DNA of 64,000 bases from Carettochelys insculpta. Taxonomy: Eukaryota; Chordata; Testudines; Carettochelyidae. A model generated the notes under the pieces. That model did not search any database and was not told the DNA's origin. It saw only the letters and a list, made by a program, of their open reading frames with translations. Location: contig NC_134145.1 in the NCBI RefSeq assembly GCF_033958435.1, positions 37,413,501 through 37,477,500 of the forward strand. Reading direction: 5' to 3'. Shown here one piece after another: positions 57,955 through 64,000 of the stretch. Both the position numbers and the translations under genes were made by a program. Each line of letters starts with the position of its first letter. The stretch's first letter is position 1.

Positions 57955-59203
57955 GGATTACTATTTTAGTACTGTGCAAAGTAGAACCAACTAAAAGTTC
58001 AGTAGACCATGTATCACTCTGCCATGTGGAAGAGCCAGTTTCATGTCATGCTAAATTTGGAGCTCTCACAAATTGGCAGACAACAGCTAGAAGCTTGCAA
58101 CACTCATCCTTTGGGGAGCATATGTGCTTTGTTGCTAATGAACACTCCCTAGCAGTTACCTGAGAGCAGCATTACATTTTCTGAGGACTGTGTCAGCCCT
58201 TTGGGCTGTCATTTCAGATGCCATAATGCAGGGAAGTAGGGACATGTATACAATGAGGAGGGACAGAGAAAACCAAAGTGGCAGTTCTAAATGAGCCAGA
58301 CAGAGAAGATTGGACCCTGCATGGCAAAGTGAGACCTCAAACAGCACATTCACCAGAATAAACCAATCCAGGCTGCCTCTGTACCATGCAGGAGTTCCCT
58401 TCTGCCGGTATAGTCTCTTTGCATTGCCACCATGACACCAGTAAGTGGCAAAAGGACTAGAATTTGCCTCAAAAGAATATGCATTATTCTATTTTCAGGT
58501 ATGCAAACAAACGTATTTTTATTATTTTTCAGTGGTTTTTCTTTTTATTGGTGTACACTGAAAGGATATGTTCTCACTGTTAATTTTTATCTTTTTTCTT
58601 AATATAGAGCAACATATACTCATAAGGAAATTTCAGCAAAACTACTCCAGAGAGTAAATGTTATACAATCAGGTCTGATTTGTGTTTCTCCTTGTTTCAA
58701 TATGTCACATGGTAATAAAGCTTAATTGGAAAAGGAAAATAGAATAATTGATTTCAAGGGCAAAAGGAAGCAAGGACTGTGAGGGACAGCTGAATAAGGT
58801 ACTTTATGTCAAATTTTCTCCTGCTGCCATTTTGCTGAATAAAGGGATAGCTCTTGAATCCTTAACATTGTGTATAAACAATGTATTTATATGTACAGCT
58901 ATGATGATAAAATCAATTTTTGAGCAATAAGGATAGTACTTTAAACAGAGCTAGTCAAAACATCTGGTTTTCAGGTTGTGCAATATTTTCAGTAAAAAGA
59001 GAAAAAAATTGGCCTCTTTTGAAAATGGAAAAAGTGGTTTCTGAATGTTTTCACAGTGTTCAATTTTACTCTGTTTTGTTTCCTTTTATTGCCAGGCCAT
59101 CATTTTCCATTTGTCAGTCATTTTGCCGTACTATTGCAAAATAGTCACTTTTGCCAACAACCACTGGACTTCACTGATAAGAAGAACATGCACACATACA
59201 ATG

Positions 59204-59225
59204 CACACACACACACACACACACA
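59204..59225. repeat. CA microsatellite
   Basis: Eleven CA units. Confidence 0.95.
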
Positions 59226-61791
59226 AAGAAAGTCACTTATGAGAACAGTTGTGCTTGTTTTTTCATGCTTCCAACAATAACAAAATTATATACATCCCCA
59301 TACCATGCAAATATTGGTATAGACTGACTTTATTTCCACTTCATCTTGATGACAAACAGTGACACAGATTTTCCATATTCCATTTTCAGAATTTGCACAA
59401 GCAGTCAATGATTTTTGAATGGCAGTCAGATACCCAGCCACGCACACTTTGCACAATTACCATGATTATACACTTAATCATGGTAATTGTTCTTGCAAAT
59501 TATTCATGGACACTTCTTAAATTCTGGCCCTATGTTATTGAAATCAGAAAGAGCTTTGCCATTGACTTCAATAGATGCAGGATGAACTTCCCCACCCCTA
59601 AATCTTCAGGGCCATTACTCAAATATCCGGCCACAAACGTGTGACAAGGATCTTATGTTTCAAGCATTTTGTGAAACTTTATGAAAACGGACTGGAGAAA
59701 TAGCTCCTAGGTATGCTTCGTACCGTCATATTGCCAGTAATTAGTAGGATCTCTCTTTTAGGAGAGGTGTATGGGGAAATGGTCTGTATGGGTGTGATTC
59801 AAAGTCCATTAAGATCAATTGATAAGCGAAGGATTGGATCAGCCCTTGTCTCCTTTATGCTCACCATTTTCTTGAGGTGTAAAGAGCATGTGTGTATTTA
59901 TTTCAGTCATAGTCAAACCCATTGTTTTGGACTATCATAGCTTTCAAGCATAAAAATTAGACTTTTTAGCATCTGTGCTGTTTCTGTGATATGGTAAGTA
60001 TGATATCTTTAAAGGCCCTGAAGTATTTCATGTCTAGTCTTTGTCCATGTTCTAACAATGTGCATTGAATGTCTTACTATTGTCTCTTTTTCAGATTAGT
60101 TTACAGCCTTGTGGTTCCAGCTGTTTTATTCTGAAACTCTAAAACCCTATCACTAGGGAGTTCTGTGTAATTGCCCATAATATGCACCACATTATCCATT
60201 TCAGGAACTGCGCTGAAAGACAGCAGCAATAAGGGGTATTCTAAAGGCAGTCTGGTTTACACTAATGGACCTAACAGGAAGGAAATGCAATTTGAAAGAA
60301 GCTGATGCATATGTTCTATTGTTGAATATAATGTTTGATTTAATTATTAACTGTCAGTGATGGAAAGGCAGATCCTGCTCAGTTCTGCTCAGAATTTGAT
60401 GCTCTGCTAACGATAAAAAATAGACAAGTGTTAGCCTTAGAATTCAGGAGTTCTTTATAGAATATACATGGACTGCATTTTTAAAACCTTTTCAGCTGAA
60501 TAACCTCTACTGCATGTTCTTTCACTGAGTCTTTATGGCTTTCCTTCCTTTACCAAATCCAAAAATAAATAGGCAGAAAGTGCTTCTCTCTTTCTTTCAC
60601 TAGTGCAAATCACGATAAATGCCATTAAAATCAATGAACTGGTGTTAAATCATAAAAATAAGATCTCATTTTAGTTCATATTCCATACTCTTAATAAAAT
60701 ATTGGGGTATATATTTCTTCATGTCAAAACCAGGGCTTGACACTGTTTCTACACATCACCAGGCAAGTATACAGCACACAGAAATGAAGTTTTAGTGAAG
60801 GAGCTAAAATATACAGGCATGCTTATCTCTCTCCCTCTCTCTTTTACTGGGTATAGATGATTTGGCAGCCAGTTTCAGTCCAATTCTATAATTGGTGTTT
60901 TGTGATTTCTTGTAAATTGCTGCATTGTGTTTCAAAGGTCCATAATTCTGTGTGTGGGTGTCAACAAAATGTAAGAAATGAATTCATTATGAAGAACTCT
61001 TACCTGAAATTCCATTATTCTTTCTTCACCATGGTGATTTATATCAAACTCACTGGTACAACATAATTTGGAAAGAAATAGGTATTGATACTAAACTACT
61101 GCATTTCACAGGAATTTAAAGGGTAAAAACCAGAGATCTCTTGAAACAGACAGATAGAAAACAGTGGTTTAACACCACTAGTAAACAGAATAATTGAGCT
61201 GTGTAATTTTAGTTGTGTATTTTGTATCTGTATGGTGAAATTATTATCTTTGACACTAGCCTAGGCAGATGCAGGACTGGAGTTGAAATTAAACCATAGT
61301 AATGATTTTTGGAATTCATCCAAAACATTCTTCATTGTTTATGAAAGTGGCTTCAACATCATTATTTGATCCATAATTTCTCATCTTTCACTACTCGTAT
61401 GTTTCTGCATATAGCACACACTGCATCAGCTCAGTGGGATGCATTTTCCTTTACAATTTCAAAAGGAGATAGTTATTTTTGTTATGAAGATAATAGAAAT
61501 CAATGAAACTTCCTGGAAATACACCACCACAATTCAAATGCCTAATTGATTTAGACAGATTAAGGAAAATAAAGGATCTATCTGCAATGCACTTACATTC
61601 TTGGTGTTAGAATCAGAAATGTCTTGAACAGCAGTTTTCAATCAAAGAGCAGGCACTAGTTACTGCAGTATGATCCATCTTAGATCTCTGACTAAACCAG
61701 ATATTTTTTATTGTAAATTCCTCTCAGTTTTAAGAAACAGAAACATTTTTTTCACTAGCAAACATTTGGCCATTTTGAAAACAAAAAAGTA

Positions 61792-62119
61792 CAGTAAACT
61801 CTTTCCTACCTGGCAGCCCTGGGACTGGGAGGTTGCCAGATATTCAAATATCCTGGATAATAGAGAGGTATACCTAGAAATGCATAACACTAAAGAAAAA
61901 TAAGATTAGATATTAAGAAGCAAGCCAAAAAGTATGCATAGTCCTTTTTTTTTACCAACAAGAGTAGTATTGTATACAGTAAACATGTACTGTATTTATT
62001 CGTATTTACTTTCACTATACTGTACTTATGGAAAACATAGCTAAATTTTACTTATGGTTAAAATGCCAGTTATTTCAGAGTTCCTGATGAGAGAATGCTG
62101 GATAAAAAAGAGTTTACCA
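61792..62119. mobile_element. Tigger/pogo-like non-autonomous element
   Basis: The left end is CAGTAAACTCTTTCCTACCTGGCA-like. The right end, TGCTGGATAAAAAAGAGTTTACCA, is its inverted counterpart. TA flanks both sides (61790-61791 and 62120-62121), as expected of Tc1/mariner-class insertions. Inside, GTACTGTATTTATTCG and GCCAGATATTCAAATATCC resemble pogo-type MITEs. It is 328 bp with no transposase. Confidence 0.72.
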
Positions 62120-62382
62120 TACCAATGGGCAAACCTCAGACATTTAGGAGGTTTTATTTCAGAGGCACATTCAAAAATCCAGATGCATAGCACAGTATAT
62201 CCAAACTCATTTCATTTTTTAGATTGCACGGGATCAGGTTTATGCTGGGTACTTGCTGGACCAGAATTATCATAGGAACAATTTTTTTTGTAGCAGTATT
62301 TCAGCATTCATGCCATCAGCCTTGCCAGAAATCGAGAAGCAAGGGTATGCAATTTTTTGTAGATGAACTGAACTTCCAAACA
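62120..62382. other. Non-coding, nothing recognised
   Basis: Short unique segment between two elements. Confidence 0.5.
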
Positions 62383-62583
62383 TGTTCACATTTGAAACAA
62401 AAAAGCAGTAAAGTAGCACTTTAAAGACTCAAAATAATTTATTAGGTGAGCTTTCATGGGACAGACCCAAAGTGGTCTCACCTAATAAATTATTTTGTGA
62501 GTCTTTAAAGTGCTACTTTACTGCTTTTTTGTTTCGATCATACGTAGACTAGCATGGCTTTCTCTCTGTTACTGTTCACATTT
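62383..62583. mobile_element. Penelope-like tail inverted dimer (type A)
   Basis: The left arm is AAACAAAAAAGCAGTAAAGT through CTTTCATGGGACAGACCCA. The right arm is AAGTGGTCTCACCTAATAAA through ACTGCTTTTTTGTTTCGATC, followed by TAGACTAGCATGGC and TCTCTCTGTTAC. It is bracketed by a perfect 11-bp repeat, TGTTCACATTT (62383-62393 and 62573-62583). Only the right arm has the terminal block. The loop between arms is a few bases. Confidence 0.92.
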
Positions 62584-64000
62584 CAGTTCAGCGTGGTGAT
62601 AATATTGGCCATAGATCCAGGGATTTTACACATTTTAGTTGTACCTTTTCTCCTACTCACACTTTAAAGCTCATTTAAGCACTTTGAAAAGTCAAGGTAT
62701 GTAATGTATTGAAGAAGCAACAGCTTGAGTTGAAACAAAACTCTCATTTTTGAAAACTGAAAACTCGGACTATGCATGTGCCCCATGCAGAACACAGCAA
62801 AGCGCATACAAAACTGTGGCTCACGCCCTGAATTACATCAGACACTCACACGTATGAAAGTAATCCACTCAAATCACGCCCAAATCACACCCAAATCACA
62901 GGTTATAAAATATATGACTGGGAGCAAACTTTAATCTGTGACATGGAGACTGGTCTGTTGGGGTGGAGCAGAGAGGGGGAAGAACAAAGGGAGTCTCTTC
63001 TTTCTGTCCATAAAGGATCTTTCTGTACCATACAAGGGAACACAAAGATGAGGCTCCAGATGTGCTTGGTAGTTAGTGCACTGCAGGCTCAAGGGGAGAG
63101 GGTCTGCTGATTTGGTGCCCATAGCTCCAGGCTCTCCAGCATGCACATAATACCTAGGAATATTTGCACACTTTTCACACTGGTCCTGGCAGTGCATCCT
63201 CTTCCCCAACACGAAAGCACTTCTGCCATTAAACCAGTCTACATTCACTCCCCTCCACCCCACAAACACTTCTGGTAAGATTTCACCCTTAGCCTGTACG
63301 GCTTATACTAACGATAGAACTGTGTGTTTATAAGGTCATACGAGCCAGTAAAATACGGCTGAGAGGATATCAGTGGATACTTGTATAGCCTTGGTATCAT
63401 AAAGAGGAAAAATTGGCTCATGCAGGTGTTTCTTCATTTCTAATGTGATTCCTCTAGGCAGCAAACCAGGTGTGTTTGCTGCATGCTAATCAGTAAAAGG
63501 AACATATGAAATATGCATCTGCACAGAAGCATCTGTGCAGAGATTGTCCAGACCAATTCTTGAGTGCATTTTTTTCCCTATGTGGGCCTCTTTTACACTT
63601 TTTAGTGCCAAGAGGCTTATTTTGCATAGGTGGAAAGAACCATATCCCCTAACCATCCGGGATTGCTATTAATGAACAGCATCTTGAATGCATGAGCTGA
63701 ATGACAAGCTGGCTGAGTCTGAGACTATGTTGTCCAAGTTTATGTCTCTCCCGTAAAAGCAAAAAGCTCCTTACCACATTCCCTGCCAAATTTTGCATGA
63801 AGTAGGGGAAAGGAGAATATGTAACCTATTCTCTTGGGCTGATATCTTCTGTATTTCTGCTTCACTCTCAGTCCTACTCTTCCACTTGCTGAGGATGATC
63901 ACTGGAGATATGTCTGGCATACTGTTTACAATGGGTAAGGTACGGCCTTGCAGATGGATCCTTGTATAAACAGAGAGAGAGAATAGCCTGGAGAATATAG
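62584..64000. other. Non-coding, one unexplained frame
   Basis: A minus-strand frame of 112 codons (63269-62931) contains HCQDQCEKCANIPRYYVHAG, with several Cys, but I recognise no domain and see no clear splice context. Otherwise unique DNA. Confidence 0.4.

Larger units (their letters stand above)
54467..61791. other. Long unique AT-rich stretch without recognised genes
   Basis: No LINE, PLE or MITE is recognised over 7 kb, unlike the left half of the window. 55730-56240 is less AT-rich and holds a 124-codon frame without a domain. There is an A-run at 57938-57954 and a CA repeat at 59204-59225. GCCATTGACTTCAATAGATG near 59560 belongs to the recurrent motif class. Large undisturbed stretches can indicate selective constraint, but this is only suggestive. 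Confidence 0.5.

Noticed and set aside
62931..63269. 112-codon minus-strand frame with several cysteines
   Set aside because: No known Cys/His spacing fits a domain. Too weak to call an exon without conservation or transcript data.

Overview
The window is vertebrate nuclear DNA with no protein-coding host gene that I can recognise. No exon with an intact frame, a conserved domain and splice sites stands out. Nearly every recognisable open frame belongs to a transposable element. The element set is CR1 LINEs with a 3' end of the type TGACCCAATATGGCCATTC followed by TTATGTTC repeats, abundant Penelope-like elements (PLEs), and many hairpin-rich non-autonomous DNA transposons with GTCTACAC-type ends. 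This points to a sauropsid, most likely a turtle, with a crocodilian as the alternative. The organism call is inference from repeat content. The stretch is probably intergenic or sits inside a very large intron.

Layout. 0-12 kb: a short hAT-like element (1640-1843), a minus-strand LINE with RT and a terminal zinc finger (about 3356-5210), and a second decayed LINE of related type whose endonuclease part is inverted relative to its RT (9340-11965). 12-23 kb: a Penelope cluster (14.2-15.5, 17.4, 20.6-22.8, 22.9-23.1 kb), with the first copy of a roughly 0.7-kb multi-hairpin DNA transposon (12993-13685) and a CR1 tail. 23-33 kb: mostly featureless AT-rich DNA with three hairpin elements. 33.8-37.8 kb: a long CR1 carrying the end of ORF1 and most of ORF2, split by a second copy of the multi-hairpin element. 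38-44 kb: a Penelope dimer and two more multi-hairpin copies, one of them inside an older element. 44-64 kb: mostly unique AT-rich DNA with short CR1 tails, a Tigger-like element, a last Penelope dimer and a homeodomain/octamer-rich stretch that could be a conserved non-coding element.

Two element systems deserve attention. First, all five Penelope inverted pairs are flanked by perfect 7-12 bp direct repeats, so each looks like one integration event that produced an inverted dimer. In the four dimers where a terminal block of about 40 nt is visible, only one arm carries it. Second, the multi-hairpin element occurs four times, each time with a perfect 3-bp target duplication. It repeats its terminal CGTCTACACG motif internally and carries a conserved GCCGCCATGG. 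It has lost whole hairpins by exact deletion in the copy that lies inside the CR1 endonuclease frame.
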